Shown piece after piece: positions 55,488 to 64,000 of a stretch of 64,000 nucleotides of DNA (within the stretch, counting starts at the first letter, position 1; each line of letters opens with the position of its first letter). Position numbers and translations under genes: made by a program. The notes under the pieces are model-generated. The model searched no databases and was not told where the DNA came from. It worked only from the letters and a program-made list of their open reading frames with translations. The stretch is from contig JAHUZV010000017.1 in assembly GCA_019264575.1 (NCBI GenBank), positions 1-64,000 of the forward strand, in the 5' to 3' direction. Source of the DNA: Vulcanococcus sp. (lineage in GTDB: Bacteria > Cyanobacteriota > Cyanobacteriia > PCC-6307 > Cyanobiaceae).

Positions 55488-57053
55488 TCAGTGCAGGAAG
55501 TGGCGGCGGCCAGTGGTCACCATCGCCAGGCCGAGCTCATTGCAGGCGGCGATGGAATCGGCATCGCGCACGCTGCCGCCGGGCTGAATCACGGCCGTGA
55601 TGCCGTGCTGGGCGGCCAAACGCACGGTGTCGTCGAAGGGGAAGAAGCCATCACTGGCGAGCACTGCGCCCTTGGCCTTGTCGCCGGCGGTTTCAAGAGC
55701 AATGCGGGCTGAACCCACGCGGTTCATCTGGCCGGCACCGATGCCGAGGCTTTGGCCACCTTTGGCCACGGTGATCGCGTTGGAGCGCACGTGGCGCACC
55801 AAACGCCAGGCAAAGCGCAGGTCCTCCAGCTCCTGAGCCGTGGGTTGGCGCTGGCTCACCACCTGCCACACGCTTTCATCCACGGGCTGATCGTCGAGCT
55901 CCTGCACCAACACACCACCGAGCACGCTGCGCAGCTGCTGGCGGCTGGCGCGCGCAATGGCCGCAGGCTCAAGCTCCAGCAGGCGCAGGTTGGCCTTGGC
56001 CGAAAGCAGCTCCCGCGCCGCCGGCTCGAACGCCGGTGCCACCACACACTCCAGGAACAGGCTGGTGAGGTGGCCGGCGGTGGCGGCATCCACTGGGCCA
56101 TTGATCGCCACGATGCCGCCGAAGGCCGACACGCGATCGGCATCGAGGGCCCTCTCCAGAGCGTTGGCGCTGCTGCTGCCGGTGGCCACACCACAAGGGT
56201 TGGTGTGCTTCACCACCACCGCTGCCGGCTGGAAGGGGTTGCCGCCGGCGGGCTGGCCGCCGTAGCCGAACTCCCGCACCGTGGCGAGGGCGGCTTCCAG
56301 ATCGAGGATGTTGTTGTAGCTGAGCTCTTTGCCCTGCAGCTGCTCACCGGCGCCGAGGCCAGCGCCGGGCTGGGCGTACCAGGTGGCGCTCTGGTGAGGG
56401 TTTTCGCCGTAACGCAGGCTCTGGCGCGCGGGCAGGTTGAGCGTGAGCTGCTCGGCCGTGGCCTCCTCCTGGCTGAGCTGGCTGGCGAGCCAGGCGCTGA
56501 TGGCGGTGTCGTATTCGGCGGTGTGGCTGTAGGCCTCCAGCGCCAGCTGGCGGCGCAGCGCCTCACTCAGGGCGCCGGCGGCCAGGGCCTCCAGGAAGGC
56601 GGGGTATTGGCTGGGGCTGGTAAGCACCGCCACATCAGCGTGATTCTTGGCAGCGGCGCGCACCATGGCGGGGCCGCCGATGTCGATGTTCTCGATCGCC
56701 AGATCCCAGCTCACATCGGGGCGGGCGATGGTTTCGCGGAAGGGATAGAGGTTCACCACCACCACATCGATGGTGGCGATGCCCTGGGCCACCAGATCAG
56801 CCTGGTGGGAAGGCTCGGAGCGCTTCGCCAGGATGCCGCCGTGGATGCGCGGGTGCAGGGTTTTCACCCGGCCGCCCAGGATTTCCGGGGCACCGGTGTG
56901 TTCGGCCACCTTGGTCACGGGCAGCCCAGCTGCCGCCAGCGCCGCGGCCGTGCCGCCACTGGAGATCAGCTGGTAGCCAGCGGCCAGCAGTCCTTCAGCC
57001 AGGGGCACCAGGCCGTCCTTGTTCGACACGCTGAGCAGGGCCGTGGGCGCCAT
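55488..57053 (-). CDS. purH: Bifunctional AICAR transformylase / IMP cyclohydrolase
   Basis: Last two steps of IMP synthesis. The cyclohydrolase half has [33 protein letters not shown] and [15 protein letters not shown]; the transformylase half has [21 protein letters not shown], and [10 protein letters not shown]. Length 521 is typical. Start ATG 57053 is 56 bp from the divergent esterase. Confidence 0.96.
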   Translation of the reverse strand: MAPTALLSVSNKDGLVPLAEGLLAAGYQLISSGGTAAALAAAGLPVTKVAEHTGAPEILGGRVKTLHPRIHGGILAKRSEPSHQADLVAQGIATIDVVVVNLYPFRETIARPDVSWDLAIENIDIGGPAMVRAAAKNHADVAVLTSPSQYPAFLEALAAGALSEALRRQLALEAYSHTAEYDTAISAWLASQLSQEEATAEQLTLNLPARQSLRYGENPHQSATWYAQPGAGLGAGEQLQGKELSYNNILDLEAALATVREFGYGGQPAGGNPFQPAAVVVKHTNPCGVATGSSSANALERALDADRVSAFGGIVAINGPVDAATAGHLTSLFLECVVAPAFEPAARELLSAKANLRLLELEPAAIARASRQQLRSVLGGVLVQELDDQPVDESVWQVVSQRQPTAQELEDLRFAWRLVRHVRSNAITVAKGGQSLGIGAGQMNRVGSARIALETAGDKAKGAVLASDGFFPFDDTVRLAAQHGITAVIQPGGSVRDADSIAACNELGLAMVTTGRRHFLH

Positions 57054-57109
57054 GGCTGTTGAGTGGAGGGCAAGCGTTCCAACCTACGCAGCAGCTGCGC
57101 TTCGCTCCG

Positions 57110-57721
57110 ATGGCCGGTTCCCTCTCCGATCAGCTCCATCTCGGCCCCGCTGAGGCCTCCCATCGCCTGGTGCTCTTGCACGGTTGGGGCGCCGATGCCG
57201 ACGACCTCTTGGATCTGGGCCCGCTGTTGGTGGGGCCTGAGGTGAGTGTGGTGGCGCTGCGGGCACCGGAACCCCACCCCTACGGCACCGGCCGGCAGTG
57301 GTACGGCCTGCAGCCGATCGACTGGAGCCAGTTGCCCGGCGCTCGGGCCGCTCTGAAGCTGCGGCTGGAGGAGCTGGCCGGCAGCGTGCCCCTGGCGCGC
57401 ACGGTGCTGCTCGGCTTCTCCCAGGGAGGCGCCATGGCCCTGGATGTGGGCAGCAGCCTGCCGTTGGCCGGCATCGTGGCCTGCAGCGGCTATCCCCATG
57501 AGGGCTGGCAGCCGGGCGCCGCGGTGGCGCCGGTGCTGCTCAGCCACGGCCGTGAGGATCCGGTGGTGCCCTTCGCCGCCAGCGAAGCCGTGCAGGAGCA
57601 GCTGTTGGCCGCCGGCCACAGCGCCGAACTGCTCGCCTTCAACGGCGGCCACACCATTGACGGGGCAGTGCTGCCGCAGATCAGCGCCTTTGTGCGCCAG
57701 CAGCTGAACACGCAGCCATGA
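57110..57721 (+). CDS. Alpha/beta-hydrolase, phospholipase/carboxylesterase family
   Basis: 203 residues. The nucleophile elbow is GFSQGG, with the acid in GREDPVVP and the histidine in GGHTIDG, an intact catalytic triad. The oxyanion region is LLHGWGADADDLL. Such YpfH/EstB-like esterases act on small esters or acyl-protein thioesters; the substrate is unknown. ATG 57110 chosen over 57059. Confidence 0.9.
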   Translation: MAGSLSDQLHLGPAEASHRLVLLHGWGADADDLLDLGPLLVGPEVSVVALRAPEPHPYGTGRQWYGLQPIDWSQLPGARAALKLRLEELAGSVPLARTVLLGFSQGGAMALDVGSSLPLAGIVACSGYPHEGWQPGAAVAPVLLSHGREDPVVPFAASEAVQEQLLAAGHSAELLAFNGGHTIDGAVLPQISAFVRQQLNTQP

Positions 57722-57747
57722 AAAAAGCCGGTCCCTCGGGACCGGCT
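57721..57747 (-). terminator. Rho-independent terminator of the DUF3155 gene
   Basis: On the minus strand a 10-bp stem AGCCGGTCCC/GGGACCGGCT is followed by T6. It is 22 bp past the DUF3155 stop and overlaps the end of the esterase gene (last base of its stop). Confidence 0.9.
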
Positions 57748-57769
57748 ACAAGCGCAAACGCGTCTCCGT

Positions 57770-58141
57770 TCAAACGAAGGCGTATTCGTATTCCTCCATC
57801 TCTTCCCAATCGTCTGCAGCCATCGCTTCCAGGCCGGCAAACAGGGTGTCCTCACCGATGCGATCCACGATCTCGCGCAGGGAGGGGAAGAGGAAGTGGT
57901 TCTCTTCGGCGTACTGGGCGCTGAACAGACCCTTCTCGCCCCAGAAGAAGCGATCGGTGGTGTGCTCGTTGCGACGCACATTCAGGATCGCGGGGGGCAC
58001 GATGCCGCCTTCAGCGATGTAACGGCGTGCCGCGGTAACGGGCTTGTATTCGCCGGTTTCCAGGTTGTGGGTGGCCACATGGGCCAGAACCCGCTGACCC
58101 GCCAAACGGCGGCGACTGATGCGCTTGCGCTTCTTGGACAT
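57770..58141 (-). CDS. DUF3155-family protein
   Basis: 123 residues beginning MSKKRKRISRRRLAGQRVLAH, strongly basic at the start, then YKPVTAARRYIAEGGIVPPAILNVRRNEHTTDRFFW, and an acidic end DDWEEMEEYEYAFV. Known only in cyanobacteria; the basic start suggests nucleic-acid binding. ATG 58141 is used; the frame continues upstream without support. Ends in its own terminator. Confidence 0.85.
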   Translation of the reverse strand: MSKKRKRISRRRLAGQRVLAHVATHNLETGEYKPVTAARRYIAEGGIVPPAILNVRRNEHTTDRFFWGEKGLFSAQYAEENHFLFPSLREIVDRIGEDTLFAGLEAMAADDWEEMEEYEYAFV

Positions 58142-58484
58142 GGAGCTAAGCCCGTGAGGGCAGGGTGGATGGAGTCGGACGATGAGGACCAGCCACAAGG
58201 ACCGGAAGCCTCGGAAACGCCCATACACCTGCAAGCCGGGTGAGCGCCACAACGGCACCGCTCCGATCAGCAGAGGACGCAACTTCCACTGCTGTAGCCT
58301 TGATTGCACGGAGATGCAACAAAAGCCGGATGGGCCGATCGCTGCGCCGCCCGAACCCGGACCGCGAGGTATTGGTCGATACCGAGAATCTTAAGACTTT
58401 TTCCCAGATTTCGAACACGATCGGGAAAATTTCTGCTGGGCTAGCGCGCTGAGCGGCCCCGGTCCCACACCAGTTCCCGCTCAG
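58142..58484. other. Non-coding stretch of 343 bp between the DUF3155 gene and the histidine kinase
   Basis: No convincing gene was found in this gap. It presumably holds divergent promoters for DUF3155 and the kinase. Its part at about 58385-58440 is unusually AT-rich for this genome. A 40-codon frame from ATG 58330 to 58452 on the plus strand exists but has atypical codon choice and no clear ribosome-binding site; it is treated as uncertain. Confidence 0.55.
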
Positions 58485-59594
58485 ATGCAGGTCTCCAAGC
58501 GGTTTCTGGCGCTGCTCGAGCAGCAGCTGGCCCAATTCACGGATCGGCCTGATCTCCTGGCCCTGGTGGTGTACGTGGCCGTGCCCGAACCGAACGGCCA
58601 ACCCTCGCTGGTGGCGATCGGCCGCTGGCCCCAATCCCTGGCCCTCACTGAGGGCACCACAGCGAAAAACGACGCCAGCGTGGAAAGCGGCCGCCGCTGG
58701 CTGGCTCTGCGCGACGACACGATGCTGCTCGGCGCCCTGCGGGTGGATGTGGATCGCTGGCCCTGGCCCGGCAGCCTGAGCGAGCGGCTAGAGGCCACAG
58801 CCCGCTGCCTCACCGAAGCGCTGCGGCTGGATCTGGACCAGCAGCGGCTGGGCCGCGAGCTGAGCCAGCGCGACGACGAGCTGCGGCTGCTGGTGCATCA
58901 ACTGCGCAATCCCCTGGCGGCGCTGCGCACCTTTGGCCAACTGCTGCGCCGGCGCCTCGATGGCGACGCCCGCAACCTCTCCCTGGTGGACAGCCTGCTG
59001 GGGGAGCAGCGCCAGATCAGCCGCTACGTGGAAGCGATCGATCACCTCACCGAAGCCCCGGCTCTGGTGAGCAGCGACACGGGAACGCGCCTGCTGTTGC
59101 CGCCAGCGCTGAGCCAGAGCGAACCGCAGAGCCTTGAGCAGATCCTGCGGCCGCTGCTGGAGCGGGCCGCCGCCACCGCCAATCTGCAAGGGCGCCCCTG
59201 GCAGGAACCCACCGCTCTGCCCGTCTGGCAGGGCGATGGCAGCGCCATCGGTGAAATCGTGGCCAACCTGCTGGAAAACGCCTTCCGCTACAGCCGCAGC
59301 GGCGGCGCCATCGGCCTGCACTGCCACTGCAGCGAGCGCCTGGAGCTAACCATCTGGGACAGCGGCCCAGCGGTGCCCCTGGAGGAGCGGGAGCAGATCT
59401 TTGCGAAGGGGGTGCGGGGCAGCAGTGGTGCGGCCCTGCCAGGCAGCGGCTTGGGGTTGGCCCTGGCCCGCGATCTGGCCCGCAGCCTGGGCGGCGAGCT
59501 GGAACTGGTGGTGCCCGCGAGCAGCCTCGATCCGCAGCTGCCCGCCGCCGGCAACGCGTTCCGCCTCAGCCTGCCGCGCTCAGCCGCCAGCTGA
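58485..59594 (+). CDS. Sensor histidine kinase (Hik2/CSK-like?)
   Basis: 369 residues. An N-terminal sensor region (about 1-115, GAF- or DICT-like, no membrane segment) precedes the phosphoacceptor H138 in LLVHQLRNPLAALRTFGQLL. The catalytic domain has N box NLLENAFRYS, and GSGLGLALARDLARSLGGEL at the G2 box. The H-box with QLRNPLAALRTFG recalls Hik2/CSK kinases of cyanobacteria, a suggestion only. No response regulator is adjacent. It overlaps cobS by 29 bp at the 3' ends. Confidence 0.85.
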   Translation: MQVSKRFLALLEQQLAQFTDRPDLLALVVYVAVPEPNGQPSLVAIGRWPQSLALTEGTTAKNDASVESGRRWLALRDDTMLLGALRVDVDRWPWPGSLSERLEATARCLTEALRLDLDQQRLGRELSQRDDELRLLVHQLRNPLAALRTFGQLLRRRLDGDARNLSLVDSLLGEQRQISRYVEAIDHLTEAPALVSSDTGTRLLLPPALSQSEPQSLEQILRPLLERAAATANLQGRPWQEPTALPVWQGDGSAIGEIVANLLENAFRYSRSGGAIGLHCHCSERLELTIWDSGPAVPLEEREQIFAKGVRGSSGAALPGSGLGLALARDLARSLGGELELVVPASSLDPQLPAAGNAFRLSLPRSAAS

Positions 59595-60360
59595 GCAAGC
59601 CCATCAGCAGCAAGCTCCAACTCACGGTCCATTCCACGCAGGCGCCATAGCTATCGCCGCTGTGGCCGCCGAGGCGTCGCCCCAAATCCAGGGGCACGAG
59701 CACTGCCGGCAACAGACCCAACCAACCCAACCACCACCAAGACCCCGCCCCCAAGCCGAAGGCAAGGGCGGTGAGTGCCCCCAGCAGCAGCCGCGAAGGA
59801 GCCAGCTCAGCCCACCACCCCTGCCAATGGCGGCGGTGGAAAGCGGCCGTGCCGCTGCCGGGTTCGCGCAGATAGGGGAACAGCTGCATCGCCACCAGCG
59901 GCGCGATCCGCCCCCATACCGCGGCCCACACCAACGCCCAGGGCGCCGCCGCGGCCAACAACGCCAACCCGCCGATCCGCACCAACACCAGCTCCAGCAG
60001 AGCCTGCACGCCACTGGCCCCCACGCGGCTGTCGTCCATGGCCTCCAGGCGGCGCTGCGGCCCTGCCGCCAAGCCATCGGCCGTATCCATGGCGCCATCG
60101 AGGTGCAGACCGCCACTCAGGGCAGTGCCCAGCGCGAGCACCAACGCCAGCTGCGCCACAAGCCCAGCGCCGGCCAGCGCTTGCCAGAGCGCCGCCTCGA
60201 GCCCACCAATCACCAGCGCCACCCAGGGGGCAAAACGGGCGATGCGCTCAAACCGCGGTGTGATCCCGGGCGGCAGCGGCAGCACGCTGTAGAAGATCCA
60301 GGCGCCGGCCAGATCCGCCAGCCAGGCGACCTGACGCGGGGCCTTGGCCACGGCCAGCAA
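59566..60360 (-). CDS. cobS: Adenosylcobinamide-GDP ribazoletransferase (cobalamin synthase)
   Basis: Membrane enzyme joining adenosylcobinamide-GDP to alpha-ribazole (or adenine nucleotide) late in cobamide synthesis. The [17 protein letters not shown] and [14 protein letters not shown] motifs are typical, as are six or so hydrophobic segments. Length up to 264 residues. TTG 60360 is used, but GTG 60351 is also possible; both lie next to the divergent tgt start (60363). Confidence 0.92.
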   Translation of the reverse strand: MLAVAKAPRQVAWLADLAGAWIFYSVLPLPPGITPRFERIARFAPWVALVIGGLEAALWQALAGAGLVAQLALVLALGTALSGGLHLDGAMDTADGLAAGPQRRLEAMDDSRVGASGVQALLELVLVRIGGLALLAAAAPWALVWAAVWGRIAPLVAMQLFPYLREPGSGTAAFHRRHWQGWWAELAPSRLLLGALTALAFGLGAGSWWWLGWLGLLPAVLVPLDLGRRLGGHSGDSYGACVEWTVSWSLLLMGLLSWRLSAAG

Positions 60361-60362
60361 CG

Positions 60363-61511
60363 ATGGGATCAGCCAATCCTGCTGCCTCGCTGGTGTTCGC
60401 GTTCGAGATCACGGCCCACTGCCCGAACACCCGCGCCCGCTGCGGCTGCTTCCACACGCCCCACGGCGTGGTGCACACACCGCGGTTCATGCCGGTGGGC
60501 ACCCTGGCCACGGTGAAGGGGGTCACGCCGGCGCAGCTCAAGGCCACCGGCGCCGAGATGGTGCTCTCGAACACCTTCCACCTGCACCTGCAGCCAGGCG
60601 AGCTAATCGTGGCCGATGGCGGCGGCCTGCACCGCTTCATGGCCTGGGACGGCCCGATGCTCACCGATTCCGGCGGCTTCCAGGTGTTCAGTCTGGGCGA
60701 GATCAACAAGATCAACGACCGGGGCGTGGTGTTTCGCTCCCCGCGCGATGGCGCCCGCATCGACCTCACCCCCGAGCGCTCGATGGCGATTCAGATGACC
60801 CTGGGCGCCGATGTGGCGATGGCCTTCGACCAGTGCCCGCCCTACCCCGCCACGGAAGCCGATGTGGCCGCCGCCTGCCGCCGCACCCATGCCTGGCTGG
60901 AGCGCTGCATCACCAGCCACACCAAAGCCGATCAAGCCCTGTTCGGCATCGTGCAGGGGGGCTGCTTCCCGCATCTGCGCGAGGAGTCGGCGCGGGTGGT
61001 GAGCTCCATGGGGCTACCCGGCATCGCCGTGGGCGGGGTGAGCGTGGGCGAGCCCGCTGAAGAGATGCACCGCATCGTGCGCCAGGTGGGGCCGCTGCTG
61101 CCTGACGACAAACCCCACTACCTAATGGGTGTGGGCACGCTGCCGGAAATGGCGATCGCGGTGGCCAACGGCTTCGACCTCTTTGATTGCGTGCTGCCCA
61201 CGCGCCTGGGTCGCCATGGGGCGGCGCTGGTGGGGGGCGAACGCTGGAACCTCAAAAACGCCCGCTTCCGCCACGACCACACCCCCCTCGATCCCAGCTG
61301 CAGCTGCCCGGCCTGCACGGTGCACAGCCGCGCCTACCTGCACCACCTGATCAAGACCGATGAACTGCTGGGCAAGATTTTGCTCAGCCTGCACAACATC
61401 ACCCAGCTGGTGCGCTTCAGCAGCGCCATGGCGCAAGCGATTCGGGATGGTTGTTTTTCAGAGGATTTCGCTCCCTGGGAACCCGACTCCCCAGCCGCAC
61501 ACACGTGGTAG
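60363..61511 (+). CDS. tgt: tRNA-guanine transglycosylase
   Basis: Puts queuine or its precursor preQ1 into tRNA at position 34. The catalytic acidic residues are in [13 protein letters not shown] and [16 protein letters not shown]; the zinc site is CSCPAC with a later histidine. Length 382 residues is normal. psbK follows after 30 bp, a classic cyanobacterial arrangement. Confidence 0.96.
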   Translation: MGSANPAASLVFAFEITAHCPNTRARCGCFHTPHGVVHTPRFMPVGTLATVKGVTPAQLKATGAEMVLSNTFHLHLQPGELIVADGGGLHRFMAWDGPMLTDSGGFQVFSLGEINKINDRGVVFRSPRDGARIDLTPERSMAIQMTLGADVAMAFDQCPPYPATEADVAAACRRTHAWLERCITSHTKADQALFGIVQGGCFPHLREESARVVSSMGLPGIAVGGVSVGEPAEEMHRIVRQVGPLLPDDKPHYLMGVGTLPEMAIAVANGFDLFDCVLPTRLGRHGAALVGGERWNLKNARFRHDHTPLDPSCSCPACTVHSRAYLHHLIKTDELLGKILLSLHNITQLVRFSSAMAQAIRDGCFSEDFAPWEPDSPAAHTW

Positions 61512-61541
61512 CGTCCGCCTCTAGCCAACGAACATTCCGGG

Positions 61542-61685
61542 ATGGCCGCCTACGCCCTGCAGACCCTGGCCCAGCTGCCCGAGGCCTATCAGGCCTTTGG
61601 TCCCCTGGTGGACATCCTGCCGATCATTCCCCTCTTCTTCCTGTTGCTCGCCTTTGTCTGGCAGGCGTCGGTGGGCTTCCGCTGA
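61542..61685 (+). CDS. psbK: Photosystem II protein PsbK
   Basis: ATG at 61542 opens 47 codons. A short cleavable lead ([19 protein letters not shown]) is followed by the mature single-span subunit ([26 protein letters not shown]), the conserved PsbK end. It helps hold PSII antenna CP43 and the reaction centre. A terminator follows. Confidence 0.95.
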   Translation: MAAYALQTLAQLPEAYQAFGPLVDILPIIPLFFLLLAFVWQASVGFR

Positions 61686-61731
61686 ACCTCAATCCTTGAG
61701 TGAGCGGCGACGACGCCCACTCAACAGCTGT

Positions 61732-61762
61732 AGCGGCAGGGGTTTCACTCCTGCCGCTTTTT
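61732..61762 (+). terminator. Rho-independent terminator of psbK
   Basis: A 9-bp stem AGCGGCAGG/CCTGCCGCT with a 9-base loop is followed by TTTTT. It is 47 bp past psbK. A weaker hairpin (TTGAGTG/CACTCAA, 61696-61724) lies before it. Confidence 0.9.
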
Positions 61763-61786
61763 GGTATTGACCCAGCCCAGCCGGGA

Positions 61787-62545
61787 TTAGCCCCGGCGCA
61801 GCACCTCCCAGGCGAAGGCCGGCAACGCCAACATGCGCCGCCAGCGGCTGGGCTCCTGAATCAACCGGTAGAGCCATTCGATCTGCAGCCGCCCCATCCA
61901 CTCGGGTGCGCGCTGCTTGGTGCCCGACCACACGTCAAAACTGCCGCCCACACCCATCCACAGACCCGGCTGGCCGGGATGCAAGCGCTGAATCCAGGTT
62001 TCCTGGCGAGGCACCCCTAGAGCCGCCAACACGAGATCAGGCTTGGCCTCCAGCAACTGCTGCTCAATGCCCGGCCATTGCTCCGGATCCTGATAGCCAT
62101 GGATGGCGAAGGCCAGATCCAGCGTAGGGATCTCCGCCTGGAGCCGCTCCACCAAGCGCTCCATCACAGCGGGGCTGGCCCCCACGAGCGCCACTCGCCA
62201 GCGATGGGCGGCCGCGTACACCAGCAGCTGACGGGCTAGCTCAATCCCAGGGCTGCGCCGCACCCGAAAGCCCTGGCGGCCCAGAGCCCACACCACACCG
62301 GCTCCATCGGGAATCACCAGATCGGCCTGGGCGATGGCGGTACCGAGCTCGGGGTTCGCCCGGGCCGCCATGGTCATTTCGGCGTTGAGCGTGACGATCT
62401 GGCCGCCGCCGCGTTGCTTGAGCTCGAGCGCAGCGGCAAACACGTTGCTGCTCACGGCCACCTGCACGCCGAGCACGGAGGTCACTGTCCAAGAGGGCGG
62501 CTCAGTGGAGCCCCGAAAGCCAGTGCGGGACGCATCCGTCGCCAT
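61787..62545 (-). CDS. WecB/TagA/CpsF-family glycosyltransferase
   Basis: 252 residues: IVTLNAEMTMAARANPEL, ADLVIPDGAGVVWALGRQGF, RVALVGASPAVMERLVERL and LVLAALGVPRQETWIQRL with VGGSFDVWSGTKQRAPEWM are typical of the GT26 family, which adds ManNAc-type sugars to lipid carriers. The start is at ATG 62545; ATG 62572 is upstream. A WecA-type gene is elsewhere in the window (46857), but not adjacent. Divergent from the GH15-like gene. Confidence 0.9.
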   Translation of the reverse strand: MATDASRTGFRGSTEPPSWTVTSVLGVQVAVSSNVFAAALELKQRGGGQIVTLNAEMTMAARANPELGTAIAQADLVIPDGAGVVWALGRQGFRVRRSPGIELARQLLVYAAAHRWRVALVGASPAVMERLVERLQAEIPTLDLAFAIHGYQDPEQWPGIEQQLLEAKPDLVLAALGVPRQETWIQRLHPGQPGLWMGVGGSFDVWSGTKQRAPEWMGRLQIEWLYRLIQEPSRWRRMLALPAFAWEVLRRG

Positions 62546-62612
62546 TGATGCCATCGAGCGCAGGGGCCACACGAGAGAATCTATGGCTGCAGCCCGGTTC
62601 CGCCGCGCCCAC

Positions 62613-64000
62613 GATGCTCAGCAGCGCAACCACGGCCAGCCCGGCGACACCGTTGCAGCTCAGCGCCTCCGAAGCCTGGCAGCGGCTGCAGGAACTTGAC
62701 GCGCAGATCGATCGGGTGGTGCTGCGGCGTCAGCACCCGATCACCGGGCTGTTGCCCGCCAGCACCGCCAACACGGTGCACGGCAACTACGGCGACGCCT
62801 GGGTACGCGACTGCGTGTATTCGATCCAGTGCGTGTGGGGCCTAGCCCTGGCACACCGCCGGCTGAGCGGCGCCACCACACGGGTGTTCGAGCTCGAGCA
62901 GCGGGTGCTGCAGCTGATGCGCGGCCTGCTCAACGCCATGCTGCGCCAGGCCCACAAGGTGGAACGCTTCAAGCACAGCCTCGAACCACTGGATGCGCTG
63001 CACGCCAAATACGACACCGGCAGCGGCGAGCCAGTGGTGCCCGACGACGGCTGGGGCCACCTGCAGCTCGATGCCACGGCCCTCTTCCTGCTGCAGCTGG
63101 CGCAGCTCACCCGCTCCGGCCTGGTGGTGGTGCAGACCAGCCACGAGCGCGACTTCATCCAAAACCTCGTGTATTACGTGGCCCGGGCCTACCGGGTGCG
63201 CGACTACGGCATCTGGGAGCGGGGCGATAAGGGCAACCACGGCCTGCCGGAGCGCAACGCCAGCTCGATCGGTCTGGTGAAGGCGGCGCTGGAAGCGCTC
63301 GAAGGCCTCGATCTCTACGGCCCCCACGGCAACGGCCAGTGCAGCCTGCACATCCCCCACGACGCGATCGTGCGCCTGCGCCGCGCCCTCACCGGCCTGC
63401 TGCCGCGCGAATCCGCCAGCAAAGAAGTGGATGCGGCCTGCCTCTCGGTGATCGGCTACCCGGCCTGGGCCGTGGAAGATCCCTCGCTGGTGGAGCGCAC
63501 CCGCAGCAAGATCCGCACTGAGCTTGGCGGTCCCTACGGCTACAAGCGCTTCCGCCGCGACGGCCACCAGACCGTGGTGGAAGACCACAACCGCTTGCAC
63601 TACGAGCGCGAGGAGCTGGCCCAGTTCGAGCACATCGAATGTGAATGGCCGCTGTTTCTGGCCTATGAGCTGATCACCGCCTGCTGCGAAGAGCGCTGGA
63701 GCGAAGCCTGGCAGTGGCGCGATCGGCTCAAGCGCGTGGCGATGCAGGTGGATGGAGTGGAGCTCCTGCCGGAGCTCTATGTGGTGCCCAAGGAAGCCGT
63801 AGAGGCCGAACGGATCAACCCCGGCAGCCAGCAACGCCTGCCGAATGAGAACGTGCCGCTGCTCTGGACCCAGAGCCTCACCTGGCTCGGGGATCTGCTG
63901 CTGCTGGGCCTGCTCAAACCCGACGATCTCGACCCCAGTGGCCGCCGCCTGAGCTGCTCGCTCGGTGCGGATCAGGTGCTGGTGAGCTTCGTGCCCGCGC
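62613..64000 (+). CDS. GH15/phosphorylase-kinase-like glucan hydrolase, 5' part
   Basis: The frame is open from ATG 62613 to the window end (462 codons). It has the (alpha/alpha)6 barrel pattern of GH15 glucoamylases and the kinase alpha/beta subunits: GNYGDAWVRDCVYSIQCVWG with an acidic pair, PDDGWGHLQLDATALFLLQL, YGIWERGDKGNHGLPERNASSIG, and FEHIECEWPLFLAYELI. Glycogen- or glucan-related function is likely; it is incomplete, so stop and C-terminus are unseen. Divergent from the WecB-like gene by 67 bp. Confidence 0.9.

Noticed and set aside
58182..58394. 70-aa plus-strand frame in the gap before the kinase
   Set aside because: Basic/Pro-rich composition with no family look and poor start context; it is less plausible than the 40-codon frame, itself uncertain.

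Overview
The window is a dense piece of chromosome from an oxygenic picocyanobacterium. It carries photosystem II genes (psbA tail, psbO, psbH, psbN, psbI, psbK), crtR, ycf20, a Ycf66-like gene, ntcA and many cyanobacteria-only DUF genes. High GC, very short spacers, frequent GTG/TTG starts and the order tatA-psbH/psbN, leuD-leuC-cinA-glyA and tgt-psbK suggest the Cyanobium / Synechococcus (alpha-cyanobacterial) lineage. The HIP1 palindrome GCGATCGC was seen ten times, more than base composition predicts, which may argue for a freshwater or euryhaline relative rather than open-ocean strains. Lineage is inferred from content only.

Layout. 1-7.4 kb: end of psbA with terminator, nth, aroC, then a leftward block ftsH, eda-like, basic-tailed small protein, followed by sat and psbO. 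7.5-15.5 kb: a small unknown gene with a strong leader hairpin, coaBC, a DUF2555-type gene, tRNA-Ala(CGC), short proteins, ycf20, pyrB, a 3-methyladenine glycosylase, creatininase-like gene, gatC, crtR, tRNA-Leu(UAG), Ycf66-like gene. 15.5-30 kb: ileS, cupin, FIST protein, trmB-ictB-BadF kinase, glmM, lytic transglycosylase, NIL-ferredoxin plus membrane protein, thioredoxin-like protein, thyX. 30-36.5 kb: dcd with a degenerate cobalamin adenosyltransferase homologue, rph, ntcA, DUF3084, RuvC-fold protein, pth, tatA, psbH/psbN. 36.4-50.5 kb: GH38 mannosidase, psbI, a large LptD-like outer-membrane protein, pentapeptide protein, leuD/leuC, cinA, WecA-type transferase, glyA, tRNA-Arg(ACG), small proteins. 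50.5-64 kb: murJ, sfsA, ispH, DUF1997, DUF4079, purH, an esterase, DUF3155, histidine kinase, cobS, tgt, psbK, a WecB/TagA transferase and an unfinished GH15/phosphorylase-kinase-like gene.

Nearly everything is core metabolism or photosynthesis. I see no insertion sequence, prophage, CRISPR array, integrase or defence island. The points most worth following are a CobO-family protein that has lost its Walker A motif, a small protein with an H1-like Ala/Lys/Pro tail, a well-spaced candidate NtcA promoter on ntcA itself, a 10-bp leader hairpin before an unknown gene, a possible membrane redox cluster (NIL-ferredoxin, polytopic protein, thioredoxin), a cell-wall recycling neighbourhood (GlcNAc kinase, glmM, transglycosylase), and the mannosidase between psbN and psbI. 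No clearly new multi-gene system can be demonstrated from sequence alone.
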